Assembly (NCBI RefSeq): GCF_000686605.1
Contig: NZ_JMLC01000001.1
Span: forward strand, 62,001-126,000
DNA from: Streptococcus sobrinus DSM 20742 = ATCC 33478
GTDB taxonomy: Bacteria; Bacillota; Bacilli; Lactobacillales; Streptococcaceae
Direction of reading: 5' to 3'
DNA: 64,000 nt
Position numbers and translations under genes: made by a program. The notes under the pieces are model-generated. The model had not been told where the DNA came from. It saw nothing but the letters and a program-made list of their open reading frames with translations, and searched no databases. Shown here piece after piece: positions 54,387 through 63,709 of the stretch; the first letter of the stretch is position 1; every line of letters starts with the position of its first letter.

Positions 54387-55913
54387 ATGCAAAAGCAAAA
54401 GAAATTTATTGCCCTTGCTATTGTTGTTTTCCTAGCTTTTTTAGCCCTGGGGAAATATAAGCAGTCAACTGTCCTAGCTAGTGCGGATGTCCTTTATACA
54501 ACAGAGGTTCGAGATAAAAAAACGGGTCAGACCATTAAGTTTGAAATCCAGCAAACGAAGAAGCACCATTATCGTGTCAAAAATACCAAGTCCGGTCAGA
54601 TTTATGAGACCAAAGCCAAAAAAGAGGAAGGCAACTATCTGCTTATCAGCCTGCCTAAGCGCCAGGGGGACATTGTCATCCGACAAGGTCTCAATCCTTT
54701 CCGTCAGCCAACGGTTCAAATGGAAAACTCGGACAGGTATGAACAGATTGAAGGCTCCTCAACGGTTAGCCCTGCCAAGCCGGCCGAAGATGGAACTACC
54801 GTTTCGCAGGACGACATAAGGAAACAAATCGTTTCCCTGAGCAAGGATCAGGAAGACAAGGTCGTCAGCGACTTTGGCGACTGGCTTTACCAGAGCGACT
54901 ACGGCAAGGATGCCGTCGTGACGCGGGGGAAAATTTTTGACAACCTAGGAGCATCTGCGACAGATGCAGTTTTTTGGAAGATTAAAACTTCAGATGATAC
55001 AGAGATTTTGACACGATTGATTGGCTATTCCGGAGGTGACTTGAAAGATTTGGATCGTCCGGCTTACGTTGATGGCAAACAAGGCAACGGCCAAGACCTC
55101 ATCAATTACAAGAATAAGTTCAAGGTTACCATGTTGGGTAATGACTTATCAAGTGATGCTGCCGAAGACTTCCAGTCAACAGCCAGTTTCAGGCTCTACA
55201 CTCTCAAGGATAAGAAACATAAATATTACGCCAAGTCCGAAGATGAAGAATCTCAGCTTCTAGGGAGTATGAATATCCCCTTGGAACACCAAAGCATGGC
55301 TGAAAATATTGGCTATGATTACTTCTATAAGAATTTTGTCGACCAATCTAAGGCTAGCTACCAAATCGTTCTAGCCACTGATGGTAAGGTCTATTACGTC
55401 AAGGACTACTGGTTTAAGCCATCCAAGTCTCTGGCCGACTATGTCTACGAAGAAGCACCAGACGATATGCAGAAGGCCTATTCTGATGCCATCAGCAAGT
55501 ATGCTTCCAATACTGATAATGAGAATACTATCGAGTCGTCGGATGATGGAGTTGTGCCTGCTAATTTAGTTGGAACATGGTCTGGGAAAGCCCAGGATGT
55601 GAAACAGACCATGACTTACACTAAAGATGGTAAAGTTACAAAAAAAGTTGATGGTAAAACAACAACGACAACCCTAACAAAGGTGGAGAAAGTTTCAACT
55701 GGTCTCTATCGTTTTGCCGCCGGTGCTGAACTTGCCAGCACTATCCCTTCCTTTGGTATTGGAGGAGCAGGCTTTGATATGGAACTAGGGGTTCGATTCA
55801 ATGATGACGGTTCTATTACCTATATTGAATGGACCGGTCCTTATAATTCCGACTTTGACCCTGAAACTTACAAATTAACTGAGTTGGGCACTTTCACCAA
55901 AGGAAACAATTAG
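54387..55913 (+). CDS. secreted or anchored protein of unknown function
   Basis: 508 residues from ATG 54387 (GGGAGG ahead). An N-terminal hydrophobic segment (about 5-22) without a lipobox cysteine is followed by a small beta-rich region, a long alpha/beta domain (SQDDIRKQIVSLSKDQE ... LTRLIGYSGGDLKD ...; about 140-370, with a DUF4767-like look) and a C-terminal beta domain starting at VGTWSGKAQD. The last gene of the operon, closed by a terminator. It could be cargo, receptor or extracellular partner of the transporter and chaperone pair. Confidence 0.75.
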   Translation: MQKQKKFIALAIVVFLAFLALGKYKQSTVLASADVLYTTEVRDKKTGQTIKFEIQQTKKHHYRVKNTKSGQIYETKAKKEEGNYLLISLPKRQGDIVIRQGLNPFRQPTVQMENSDRYEQIEGSSTVSPAKPAEDGTTVSQDDIRKQIVSLSKDQEDKVVSDFGDWLYQSDYGKDAVVTRGKIFDNLGASATDAVFWKIKTSDDTEILTRLIGYSGGDLKDLDRPAYVDGKQGNGQDLINYKNKFKVTMLGNDLSSDAAEDFQSTASFRLYTLKDKKHKYYAKSEDEESQLLGSMNIPLEHQSMAENIGYDYFYKNFVDQSKASYQIVLATDGKVYYVKDYWFKPSKSLADYVYEEAPDDMQKAYSDAISKYASNTDNENTIESSDDGVVPANLVGTWSGKAQDVKQTMTYTKDGKVTKKVDGKTTTTTLTKVEKVSTGLYRFAAGAELASTIPSFGIGGAGFDMELGVRFNDDGSITYIEWTGPYNSDFDPETYKLTELGTFTKGNN

Positions 55914-55929
55914 CTATTTTTTAATCTTT

Positions 55930-55957
55930 AGCCAGTCCCTGCGGCTGGCTTTTTTAC
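55930..55957 (+). terminator. terminator of the Hsp70-ABC operon
   Basis: AGCCAG/CTGGCT hairpin with T6. Confidence 0.88.
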
Positions 55958-56094
55958 AGAGTTTTGATAGGAAAGTTTGTCTGTAAATTGCTATTTTTTT
56001 ACCAAATTTTGAACCGAATTTTCGGAAATTGTTGATTTTTTTCCTTTTAGTCCTTATTTTTTATGGAAATCCTAAACTTTTATGCCTCAAGCTA

Positions 56095-56123
56095 TTTATT
56101 TTTTGCCAGAATGGGAGTATAAT
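56095..56123 (+). promoter_or_regulatory. asnA promoter
   Basis: TTTATT (56095-56100), 17-bp spacer, TATAAT (56118-56123). The AT-rich 180 bp before it holds nothing else I can name. Confidence 0.6.
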
Positions 56124-56158
56124 AGTTTCATATTTAATTTTAAAAGGAGGAAAAGCCT

Positions 56159-57151
56159 ATGAAGAAGAGCTTTATTCACCAGCAGCAGGAGATTTCTTTT
56201 GTTAAGAATACCTTCACCCAATATCTGATTGATAAGCTTGATATCGTTGAAGTGCAAGGCCCTATTTTGAGCAAGGTCGGGGATGGTATGCAAGATAATT
56301 TGAGTGGGATTGAAAATCCTGTGCGTGTGAATGTCCTCCAAATTCCTGATGAAACCTATGAGGTTGTTCATTCTTTGGCCAAATGGAAACGCCATACCTT
56401 GGCACGTTTTGGTTTCAATGAGGGCGAAGGTCTCTTTGTCCACATGAAGGCTCTGCGTCCTGATGAAGATTCTCTGGATCAGATTCACTCGGTATATGTT
56501 GACCAGTGGGACTGGGAAAAGGTCATTCCAGATGGCAAGCGGGACTTGGCCTATCTCAAGGAAACGGTTGAGAAGGTCTATAAGGCTATCCGTCTGACCG
56601 AGCTGGCTGTCGAAGCTCGCTTTGATATTGATGTAGTCCTACCTAAAAAGATTACCTTTATCCACACCGAAGACTTGGTTGAACAATACCCTGATTTAAC
56701 ACCTAAGGAACGTGAAGATGCTGTTGCCAAGGAATTCGGGGCTGTCTTCTTGATTGGTATCGGTGGTATCTTGCCGGATGGCAAACCTCACGATGGTCGG
56801 GCACCTGACTACGACGACTGGACCAGTGAGTCTGAAGACGGTTATCACGGTCTCAACGGCGACATTATCGTTTGGAATGAAAGCTTGGGTCATGCCTTTG
56901 AACTCTCCTCTATGGGGATTCGGGTTGATGAAGATGCCCTCAAGCGTCAGGTCGAAATTACTGGCGACCAAGACCGTCTCAATTTGGAGTGGCACAAGTC
57001 CCTCCTCAACGGTCTCTTCCCGCTGACTATCGGTGGCGGTATCGGTCAATCACGGATGGCCATGTTCCTCTTGCGCAAGAAGCACATTGGCGAAGTCCAA
57101 TCCAGTGTTTGGCCAGACCAAGTCAGAAAAGACTATGATAACATTCTATAA
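56159..57151 (+). CDS. asnA: aspartate--ammonia ligase
   Basis: ATP-dependent, ammonia-using asparagine synthetase of the class II tRNA-synthetase fold. 330 residues, full length. Motifs include [46 protein letters not shown] and [14 protein letters not shown] (motif 3). Behind AGGAGG and its own promoter; no T-box leader is present. Confidence 0.97.
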   Translation: MKKSFIHQQQEISFVKNTFTQYLIDKLDIVEVQGPILSKVGDGMQDNLSGIENPVRVNVLQIPDETYEVVHSLAKWKRHTLARFGFNEGEGLFVHMKALRPDEDSLDQIHSVYVDQWDWEKVIPDGKRDLAYLKETVEKVYKAIRLTELAVEARFDIDVVLPKKITFIHTEDLVEQYPDLTPKEREDAVAKEFGAVFLIGIGGILPDGKPHDGRAPDYDDWTSESEDGYHGLNGDIIVWNESLGHAFELSSMGIRVDEDALKRQVEITGDQDRLNLEWHKSLLNGLFPLTIGGGIGQSRMAMFLLRKKHIGEVQSSVWPDQVRKDYDNIL

Positions 57152-57160
57152 AGCAATGCG

Positions 57161-57190
57161 AGTGGGCTCAAAATTCCCACTTGTTTTTTT
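57161..57190 (+). terminator. asnA terminator
   Basis: AGTGGG/CCCACT hairpin with seven T. Confidence 0.8.
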
Positions 57191-57249
57191 GTCCAAACAA
57201 GGCTGAGGAGAAATAAGAACCACGGATTTTATAATAATCCTTTTCATTT

Positions 57250-57522
57250 TAATACTCTTTAAAGTTTAAAACCTGCTATTTTTTGCTCCATCATGGACAC
57301 AATTCGCTAAAAAGCCGAGTACTTTAATTGGATGACAGAATGATAAAGTGATACTTTCGCCAAAGTGGTATTATTAGCGACAACTACAGTTTTAGCTAAT
57401 AACGGGAATTTTCGAGACAATGGCTCGAAAATTAGCAATGAAACTTCGTGAGAAGTTTGCTTGCGTCCGCACATTTTAAGAAAGTATCAAAAATAAAAAA
57501 TTTTGATGTTAAATGAGTATAA
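57250..57522 (+). mobile_element. family-2 MITE-like element, copy 2
   Basis: The left end AATACTCTTTAAAGTTTAAA and right end TTTTGATGTTAAATGAGTAT form an imperfect terminal inverted repeat. The interior (57345-57494) is about 80% like the 7171 copy, with compensating changes in the stem around GGTATTATTAGC/AGCTAATAACG. GATACTTTC begins 99 bp from the left end in both copies. Confidence 0.7.
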
Positions 57523-57546
57523 GCTGGTCTTCATTTTTCGTCACGA

Positions 57547-57584
57547 CTGGGTGGCTGAAATCTGCCCAGGCTTTTTGTTATAAT
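57547..57584 (+). promoter_or_regulatory. hairpin and extended -10 promoter of the MmcQ-EVE gene
   Basis: CTGGG/CCCAG hairpin with a T run (57547-57576) runs into an extended -10 TGTTATAAT (TATAAT 57579-57584). Confidence 0.55.
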
Positions 57585-57617
57585 AAGAGAAAGTTGAAAA
57601 TTGATAGGGGCGATAGA

Positions 57618-58697
57618 ATGACCTTTGAAAGTCAATATTTTAAACGCAAAAGTCCGAATCCTCAGAAATTATTGGACTTTGGTTTCAAAAAGGATGAGAC
57701 CAACTACCGCTATAGCCAAACCATTATGGCGGGGAACTTTGAGGCTCAGATTCTGGTGAGCCAGCAGGGCCAGGTAAGTGGACGGCTCATGGACACCGAC
57801 CTTGATGAGGAATACACCGCCATCCATGTGGGCAGTCAAATCGGTTCCTATCTGGGCCAAGTTCGAGAGACCTACGGCGATCTTCTGCAAGAAATTGCAG
57901 CCAACTGTTTCGAAGACACACCCTTTGACCAAGCTCAGACCAATCGGCTAGTTCAGCATCTCAAGGAAAAGTTTGCGGATGACTTCGATCATCCCTTTGC
58001 CAAGTATCCCCAATATGCTTCTTTTCGCCATCCTGCCAACAATAAATGGTATGCCCTGGTCTTCCCGCTTAAGTTAGATAAATTAGATAGCCAGGCCAAG
58101 CCTTTGACAGAATCTGATTTGCAACGAGAGACAGAGGTTATCAATATCAAGATTGACAAGAAAGACTTAGATGACCTCCTGAAAAAGCCCGGCATTTATC
58201 CCAGCTACCATATGAACAAGCAGTCTTGGATTTCCTTGCTTATGGACGACAGTCTGCCGGATAAGGAGGTCTTTGACCTAGTAGAGACCAGTCGGGATCT
58301 GGTTGGCCCCAAGTCCTTTAGGGCAGAGTCGGGACCAGATTATTGGCTGATTCCAGCCAATCCTAAATACTATGATATTGATGCTGAGTTTGCAACTACA
58401 GATACTGTTTACTGGACTCAGAAAGCTCAAATTAAAAAAGGCGACTGGGTCTGTATCTATATGACCAGCCCTATTCAGGCGGTTCGCTATGCCTGCCAGG
58501 TGCTTGAAAGTCAGATTCCAAATGAGGTTTATCAAGACCGACCAGATGTTAAGGAGATTATGACGCTCAAGCGGGTTAAGACTTTTGCCGACCAAGATTT
58601 TCCCTTAGCAACCCTCAAGGAGGCTGGTGTCAAGGCCGTTCGTGGCCCCAGACGCATGACAAAGGCTTTGATTGACAAGCTTAAAAAAGCTCTTTAA
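57618..58697 (+). CDS. MmcQ/YjbR-domain protein fused to a C-terminal EVE-like domain
   Basis: 359 residues from ATG 57618 (AGGGG ahead). Residues 1-95 are an N-terminal region of unknown type. About 100-215 is an MmcQ/YjbR domain (PFAKYPQYASFRHPANNKWYALV ... PGIYPSYHMNKQSWISLLMD, given here in parts). About 240-355 is a PUA-like EVE domain (YWLIPANPKYYDID ... KKGDWVCIYMTSP). EVE domains bind modified bases in DNA or RNA; MmcQ resembles a DNA-binding fold. The biological role is unknown. Confidence 0.78.
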   Translation: MTFESQYFKRKSPNPQKLLDFGFKKDETNYRYSQTIMAGNFEAQILVSQQGQVSGRLMDTDLDEEYTAIHVGSQIGSYLGQVRETYGDLLQEIAANCFEDTPFDQAQTNRLVQHLKEKFADDFDHPFAKYPQYASFRHPANNKWYALVFPLKLDKLDSQAKPLTESDLQRETEVINIKIDKKDLDDLLKKPGIYPSYHMNKQSWISLLMDDSLPDKEVFDLVETSRDLVGPKSFRAESGPDYWLIPANPKYYDIDAEFATTDTVYWTQKAQIKKGDWVCIYMTSPIQAVRYACQVLESQIPNEVYQDRPDVKEIMTLKRVKTFADQDFPLATLKEAGVKAVRGPRRMTKALIDKLKKAL

Positions 58698-58740
58698 GCT
58701 AAGGGAAAGTGGAGAATAGGTATAGGTGCTAATCTAAGCA

Positions 58741-58768
58741 GCCATCTTTGTCGGTGTGAGAAGATGGC
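58741..58768. other. inverted repeat before rsmD
   Basis: GCCATCTT/AAGATGGC with a 12-nt loop and no T run. It may end the MmcQ-EVE transcript; nothing else is seen in this spacer apart from the rsmD promoter. Confidence 0.35.
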
Positions 58769-58855
58769 AGAGGGATTAGGCCTAAATAACCAGTCCCAAT
58801 AACTTCTAGGCTGTCTGCTTTTCGACCTTTTAATTCTTTATTGATTGGGAAATTT

Positions 58856-58864
58856 TGCTATAAT
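58856..58864 (+). promoter_or_regulatory. rsmD promoter giving a leaderless mRNA
   Basis: Extended -10 TGCTATAAT (TATAAT 58859-58864), with TTTATT 16 bp upstream. The expected start at about 58871 is next to the ATG at 58872. Confidence 0.65.
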
Positions 58865-58871
58865 AGCTTTT

Positions 58872-59411
58872 ATGAGAATTATTGCAGGTAACTTTGGTGG
58901 CCGTCCGCTTAAGACCTTGGAGGGCAAGACCACTCGGCCAACCTCGGACAAGGTTAGAGGGGCCATCTACAGCATGATTGGCCCTTTTTTTGCTGGAGGG
59001 CGTGTTTTGGACCTCTATGCTGGTAGTGGCGGTCTTTCTATTGAGGCCATTTCCCGAGGTATGGATCAGGCCGTCCTAGTGGAAAGGGACCGACGGGCCC
59101 AGGCAGTTATTGAGGCTAATATTGCAATGACCAAGGCTCAAGACCAGTTCCGGTTGATTAAACGAGATGACAAGCAGGTTCTGCCGACCTTGACTGGTCA
59201 GTTTGACCTAGTTTTGTTGGATCCGCCCTATGCTAAGGAAGAAATTGTCAAGACTATTGGAAAACTGCAGGAGCACGATTTGCTGTCCCCAGAGGTCATG
59301 ATTGTCTGTGAAACGGATAAGTCGGTTGACCTGCCGGAGACTCTGGGTGATTTGCGACTATGGAAACAAAAAGTGTATGGAATTAGTAAGGTGACGGTTT
59401 ATGTCAAATAA
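58872..59411 (+). CDS. rsmD: 16S rRNA (guanine-966-N2)-methyltransferase
   Basis: Methylates G966 of 16S rRNA. 179 residues from ATG 58872 ([13 protein letters not shown]). S-adenosylmethionine-binding [15 protein letters not shown] and catalytic LLDPPYA are clear. No Shine-Dalgarno, and the -10 ends 7 bp ahead, so the start is probably leaderless; the in-frame codon at 58845 lies upstream of the -10. It overlaps coaD by 11 nt, as in many Firmicutes. Confidence 0.94.
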   Translation: MRIIAGNFGGRPLKTLEGKTTRPTSDKVRGAIYSMIGPFFAGGRVLDLYAGSGGLSIEAISRGMDQAVLVERDRRAQAVIEANIAMTKAQDQFRLIKRDDKQVLPTLTGQFDLVLLDPPYAKEEIVKTIGKLQEHDLLSPEVMIVCETDKSVDLPETLGDLRLWKQKVYGISKVTVYVK

Positions 59412-59892
59412 AATCGGCTTATTTGCAGGCTCTTTTGACCCTGTGACCAAGGGCCACCTAGATCTTATCAAACGGGCTAGCCAACTTCTTGATCAGCTCT
59501 ATGTTGGTATTTTTTATAATCAAAATAAGGCGGGCTTTCTCCCCCTAGCTAGGCGTCAGGCCCTGCTGGAAGCGGTAGTCAAAGGCCTTCCCAATGTTTC
59601 GGTCATTACCTCCCATGACCAATTGGCGGTTGATGTGGCCAAAGACGTGGGGGCTAGTGTCCTGGTTCGCGGTCTTCGTAATGGTCAGGATTTGACCTAT
59701 GAGGCTAGCATGGACCACTTCAATCACGACCTGGCACCAGAACTGGAGACCATCTACCTCCTAGCTAAGCCAGGTTTGTCTTATGTTTCCTCGTCAAGAG
59801 TGCGTGAATTGACGCATTTTGGTGCAGACATCCGGCCCTATGTTCCAGAACCTGTGGCCTTAGAATTGGAGAAAAAACATGACAACAAGTAA
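59401..59892 (+). CDS. coaD: phosphopantetheine adenylyltransferase
   Basis: Fourth step of coenzyme A synthesis: adenylates 4'-phosphopantetheine. 163 residues with the nucleotidyltransferase motif [12 protein letters not shown] (TxGH) and the SSSRVREL loop near the C-terminus. Overlaps both neighbours (11 and 14 nt), so translation is coupled. Confidence 0.97.
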   Translation: MSNKIGLFAGSFDPVTKGHLDLIKRASQLLDQLYVGIFYNQNKAGFLPLARRQALLEAVVKGLPNVSVITSHDQLAVDVAKDVGASVLVRGLRNGQDLTYEASMDHFNHDLAPELETIYLLAKPGLSYVSSSRVRELTHFGADIRPYVPEPVALELEKKHDNK

Positions 59893-60967
59893 GTCAAGCC
59901 AGGCCGCCTCTAAAAAGGGAGTTTGGGGCTTTATCAAACGGATTAAATGGTGGCTTCTGGGAGGTTTTGCCCTTCTGGCTCTGCTCTTTTGCTTTCTCGT
60001 TCCTCTGCCCTATTATGTTGAGGCTCCTGGCGGCGCCTATGATATCGATCAGGTCATGACCGTAAATGGCAAGACTAATAAGGACAAGGGTTCCTACAAT
60101 TTTGTGGCAGTCGAAGTTCGCCCAGGAACAGTCTTTAATCTGGCCTATTCCTGGCTCAATCCTGATACCACCCAGATTGTTTCCAAAAAAGAACTAACCG
60201 GTGGCACCAGCACCAAGGACTATGAGCTGATTAATCAGTACTACATGGAAAATTCCCAAAATACGGCTATTTATCAGGCCCTCAAGCTGGCTGGTAAGGA
60301 TGCCAAGTTGGATTACAAGGGGGTCTATGTGCTTCAGGTCGCTGATAATTCAAGCTTCAAGGGGACTCTCAATATTGCGGATACGGTGACGGGAATTAAT
60401 GGCAAGAGCTTCAAGTCTTCCAAGGACCTGGTCAAATATGTCACAGGCCTCAAGTTGGACTCTCAGGTGACCGTCCAATACACCAGCCAAGGTAAGAAAA
60501 AATCAGCTGATGGCAAGGTGGTCAAGCTCAAGAATGGCAAGAATGGTATCGGCATTACTCTGACCGACCATACCGAAGTCAGCTCAAACGATAAGGTGAA
60601 ATTCTCCACCCAAGGCGTTGGCGGACCTAGTGCAGGACTTATGTTTACCCTGTCCATCTACGACCAGCTCAACAAAGATGACCTCCTCAAGGGACGGATG
60701 ATTGCCGGAACAGGAACCATAGAGCCGGATGGTTCGGTTGGTGACATCGGCGGAGTTTCGCAGAAGGTCGTTTCCGCTGATAAGTCAGGTGCCGAAATTT
60801 TCTTTGTTCCTGACAATCCCGTTGCCAAGGCAGACAAGAAGTACTACCCCAAGGGGAACAACTACCAAGAAGCCAAAAAAATGGCCAAGAAGCTGGGCAG
60901 CAAGATGAAAATCGTTCCCGTCAAGACGGCTCAAGATGCTATCGACTACCTAGAAAAAACCAAATAA
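59879..60967 (+). CDS. sepM: PDZ-Lon (S16) membrane protease, SepM/YlbL-like
   Basis: 362 residues: membrane helix about 24-43, PDZ domain about 115-215, Lon-type S16 protease domain about 230-345 with the Ser251 (GGPSAG) - Lys296 (GGVSQK) dyad. S. mutans SepM, encoded in the same place after coaD, trims the competence-stimulating peptide CSP on the cell surface. The order and architecture support the same call; whether CSP is the substrate here is an inference. Confidence 0.88.
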   Translation: MTTSKSSQAASKKGVWGFIKRIKWWLLGGFALLALLFCFLVPLPYYVEAPGGAYDIDQVMTVNGKTNKDKGSYNFVAVEVRPGTVFNLAYSWLNPDTTQIVSKKELTGGTSTKDYELINQYYMENSQNTAIYQALKLAGKDAKLDYKGVYVLQVADNSSFKGTLNIADTVTGINGKSFKSSKDLVKYVTGLKLDSQVTVQYTSQGKKKSADGKVVKLKNGKNGIGITLTDHTEVSSNDKVKFSTQGVGGPSAGLMFTLSIYDQLNKDDLLKGRMIAGTGTIEPDGSVGDIGGVSQKVVSADKSGAEIFFVPDNPVAKADKKYYPKGNNYQEAKKMAKKLGSKMKIVPVKTAQDAIDYLEKTK

Positions 60968-60973
60968 GACCAA

Positions 60974-61003
60974 GCAACTGTTCAAAGTAGCAGTTGTTTT
61001 TTT
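60974..61003 (+). terminator. terminator after the sepM-like gene
   Basis: GCAACTG/CAGTTG hairpin with a run of seven or eight T. Confidence 0.88.
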
Positions 61004-61094
61004 CTGTCCTAAAGTGTCACAATCTAGCTGAGTCAGGCTTAGCGGTAAAATCTCAAATCAGGCTGAGGACTTCCAAAAAGTCATAATCATCAGC

Positions 61095-61122
61095 TTACAA
61101 ACCGCCCAAAATAGTGTATAAT
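61095..61122 (+). promoter_or_regulatory. yutD promoter
   Basis: TTACAA (61095-61100), 16-bp spacer, TATAAT (61117-61122). Confidence 0.65.
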
Positions 61123-61168
61123 ATAAAGGTTCTAAACTAGATTACAATCATTATTAAGAGAGGACCCC

Positions 61169-61801
61169 ATGAGAAAAGATATTACCCCTGATATGCTCAA
61201 TTACAACAAATTTCCGGGGCCCAAATTCGTTCATTTTGACAACCAGGTCCGCTCGGAAGGTATCGAGTTGGAGCTGGTTGATAATGACAAGGAAGGCTTC
61301 AAGCTGGAGAATTTTCAGCAGCGCTTTTCCGATATTCTCCTCAAATATGACTATATCCTTGGGGATTGGTCCAGCGATGAATTACGCCTGCGGGGTTTCT
61401 ACAAGGACGAGCGGGTCGTGAAGAATGACAGCAAAATCGGTCGCTTGGATGACTATCTCAAGGAGTACTGCAATTTTGGCTGTGCCTATTTTCTCCTAGA
61501 AAATCCCGAACCAAAAGAGCCTCAGCGAGAAGAAGAGGAGCAACCTCGTCGTAAGCGGGACAACCGTAAACGTCGCTCACGCCAGAAATCCAATCGAGAT
61601 AGGCAAGATCTTAGGGTTCACTGGCAAGAGGACAGGGGCTATAAGAGATCCAAGCAGGATAAGCAGGACTTCAAGGTGCGCGAGCAAGACAGGTCCTACA
61701 AAAAATCTGAGCAAAAGCGTCGTCAATCAAGGTCAGATAACAAAGGGCGTGACGATAAGAATCAAAACCAGCACTTCACCATAAGAAAGAAGGGGAACTA
61801 A
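61169..61801 (+). CDS. YutD-family protein
   Basis: 210 residues. About 1-115 is the YutD domain ([19 protein letters not shown] ... [26 protein letters not shown] split here). Residues 116-210 form a highly basic, arginine/lysine/glutamine-rich tail, which suggests nucleic-acid or ribosome binding. YutD's function is unknown. The rlmN start lies 1 bp after the stop, so the two genes form an operon, the common streptococcal arrangement. Confidence 0.88.
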   Translation: MRKDITPDMLNYNKFPGPKFVHFDNQVRSEGIELELVDNDKEGFKLENFQQRFSDILLKYDYILGDWSSDELRLRGFYKDERVVKNDSKIGRLDDYLKEYCNFGCAYFLLENPEPKEPQREEEEQPRRKRDNRKRRSRQKSNRDRQDLRVHWQEDRGYKRSKQDKQDFKVREQDRSYKKSEQKRRQSRSDNKGRDDKNQNQHFTIRKKGN

Positions 61802-61802
61802 G

Positions 61803-62933
61803 ATGCCAAGAAGCAGCAAGACCAAGCCAGAAAATCCGGAAATGAAACCATCTATCTATAGCCTGACTCGGGATCAGTTGATTGACTGGGCTCTGGAGCA
61901 TGGGCAAAAGAAATTTCGGGCAACCCAAATCTGGGATTGGCTCTATAAGAAGCGGGTTCAGTCTTTCGATGAGATGACCAATATTTCCAAGGATTTTATC
62001 GCTATCCTCAAGGAAAATTTTGACTTCAACCCCCTCAAGCAACGGATTGTTCAGGAGTCAGCTGACGGCACCATCAAGTATCTCTTTGAATTGCCAGATG
62101 GCATGCTGATTGAAACGGTTCTGATGCGACAACACTACGGTCTGTCAGTCTGTGTGACTACCCAAGTCGGCTGCAATATTGGCTGTACCTTCTGTGCCAG
62201 TGGTCTGATTAAGAAGCAGCGAGACCTCAATAATGGTGAAATTACAGCCCAAATCATGCTGGTGCAAAAGTATCTGGATGACCAAGGCAAGGGTGAGCGG
62301 GTCAGCCATGTGGTTGTCATGGGTATCGGCGAACCCTTTGATAATTATGACAATGTTATCCGCTTCCTGCGAACCATCAATGATGACAATGGCTTAGCTA
62401 TTGGAGCCCGTCATATCACGGTTTCCACCTCTGGTCTGGCCCACAAGATTCGCGAGTTTGCCAATGAAGGGATTCAGGTCAATCTGGCCGTTTCCCTCCA
62501 TGCTCCCAATAATGAACTGCGGTCCAGCATCATGCGGATTAACCGTTCCTTCCCCTTGGAAAAGCTCTTTGATGCTATCGAATACTATATCCAGACAACC
62601 AACCGGCGGGTGACCTTCGAGTATATCATGCTCAACGAGGTAAATGATAATCCTGAGAATGCCCAAGAATTGGCCGACTTGACCAAGCCTATTCGCAAGC
62701 TTTCTTATGTCAACCTCATTCCTTACAATGCCGTTTCTGAGCACGACCAATACAGCCGTTCGACCAAGGAGCGGGTTGATGCCTTCTATGATGTCCTTAA
62801 GAAAAATGGTGTTAACTGTGTGGTTCGTCAAGAGCACGGTACGGACATTGATGCGGCCTGCGGACAATTGCGTTCCAATACCATGAAGCGGGACCGCCAA
62901 AAGGCGATGGCCAAGGCAGCGAAACATGACTAA
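61803..62933 (+). CDS. rlmN: 23S rRNA/tRNA (adenine-C2)-methyltransferase
   Basis: Radical-SAM enzyme that methylates A2503 of 23S rRNA and A37 of some tRNAs. 376 residues. The cluster motif is [12 protein letters not shown] (CxxxCxxC); the C-terminal DAACGQL cysteine forms the methyl-carrying intermediate. AAGGGG precedes ATG 61803; an internal Met (MKPSIYSL) at 61842 is an alternative start. It overlaps the VanZ gene by 8 nt. Confidence 0.96.
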   Translation: MPRSSKTKPENPEMKPSIYSLTRDQLIDWALEHGQKKFRATQIWDWLYKKRVQSFDEMTNISKDFIAILKENFDFNPLKQRIVQESADGTIKYLFELPDGMLIETVLMRQHYGLSVCVTTQVGCNIGCTFCASGLIKKQRDLNNGEITAQIMLVQKYLDDQGKGERVSHVVVMGIGEPFDNYDNVIRFLRTINDDNGLAIGARHITVSTSGLAHKIREFANEGIQVNLAVSLHAPNNELRSSIMRINRSFPLEKLFDAIEYYIQTTNRRVTFEYIMLNEVNDNPENAQELADLTKPIRKLSYVNLIPYNAVSEHDQYSRSTKERVDAFYDVLKKNGVNCVVRQEHGTDIDAACGQLRSNTMKRDRQKAMAKAAKHD

Positions 62934-63456
62934 ATTATTTGGCAGATTATTTGATAAAGAGGCAGAAGTAACGGATTTAGGACGCAAGCTCGTTTGGTTT
63001 TTGCTGGCAGGCTATTTTCTCTGCCTGCTCTACCTCTGTTTCAGCCCGCAGCCCCTTGGTTTGACAGGAGTTGATACCCCCAATATTCATTACTGGGGTC
63101 GGGTTCCCTATCTTTTGGTTCCCTTTAATTCCTTTGTCTCCATCGGCAAGCTAGACACCTTTAAAAAGCTCTTCTGGGTCATCGGTCAGAATTTTTCTAA
63201 CCTGCTCTTGCTGGCCCCTTTAGTCTTGGGAATCTTGGCCCTTCGTTCAGATTGGCGACGCTGGCCCAGGGTTCTCCTGATGAGTTTTGCCATGAGCCTG
63301 AGCATTGAAACGACCCAAGTCATCATTGACCGGCTCTTCAATGCCAACCGGGTCTTTGAAATAGACGACCTCATCTTTAACAGCCTAGGCGGCTTGCTTG
63401 CCCTCTGGCTGGTCCCCGTGGTAAAATTTTTAATAAAGAAAATCAGAAAAGACTAG
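62926..63456 (+). CDS. VanZ-family membrane protein
   Basis: 176 residues with about four to five membrane segments and the VanZ signature ([39 protein letters not shown]). VanZ itself gives low-level teicoplanin resistance; the core streptococcal homologues after rlmN have no proven role. The ATG lies inside the end of rlmN. Confidence 0.88.
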   Translation: MTKLFGRLFDKEAEVTDLGRKLVWFLLAGYFLCLLYLCFSPQPLGLTGVDTPNIHYWGRVPYLLVPFNSFVSIGKLDTFKKLFWVIGQNFSNLLLLAPLVLGILALRSDWRRWPRVLLMSFAMSLSIETTQVIIDRLFNANRVFEIDDLIFNSLGGLLALWLVPVVKFLIKKIRKD

Positions 63457-63523
63457 GTGACGGGTTAACTCCTTACTTCTCAAAGTTGGAGCATCGGCCG
63501 CAAGCTCTTCATAAAACAAAAAA

Positions 63524-63549
63524 GGTTGGGAAGTCTTCCCAGCCTCTTG
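63524..63549 (+). terminator. terminator after the VanZ gene
   Basis: GGTTGGGAAG/CTTCCCAGCC hairpin followed by TCTTGTTG, a weak T tract. The rest of the 253-bp spacer shows no gene. Confidence 0.6.
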
Positions 63550-63709
63550 TTGTGATTAAAATTTTCTAAGCGGGAGCAGGACTGTCGAATGTTTCTGTTC
63601 ATCCAGGTTCTGACCTAAGTAGGCACAGATTTCTGAGATGACAAGCGTTTATCCGTTTAAAGCTCGTTGGCACCTCTTCATCCTATTTATCAATTTTGAA
63701 GGAAATAAC

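Noticed and set aside
55914..56158. T-box riboswitch before asnA
   Set aside because: No T-box sequence, specifier hairpin or antiterminator is seen in the AT-rich spacer.
62394..62987. 197-codon minus-strand open frame across rlmN and the VanZ gene
   Set aside because: Antisense shadow; the plus-strand rlmN is unambiguous.
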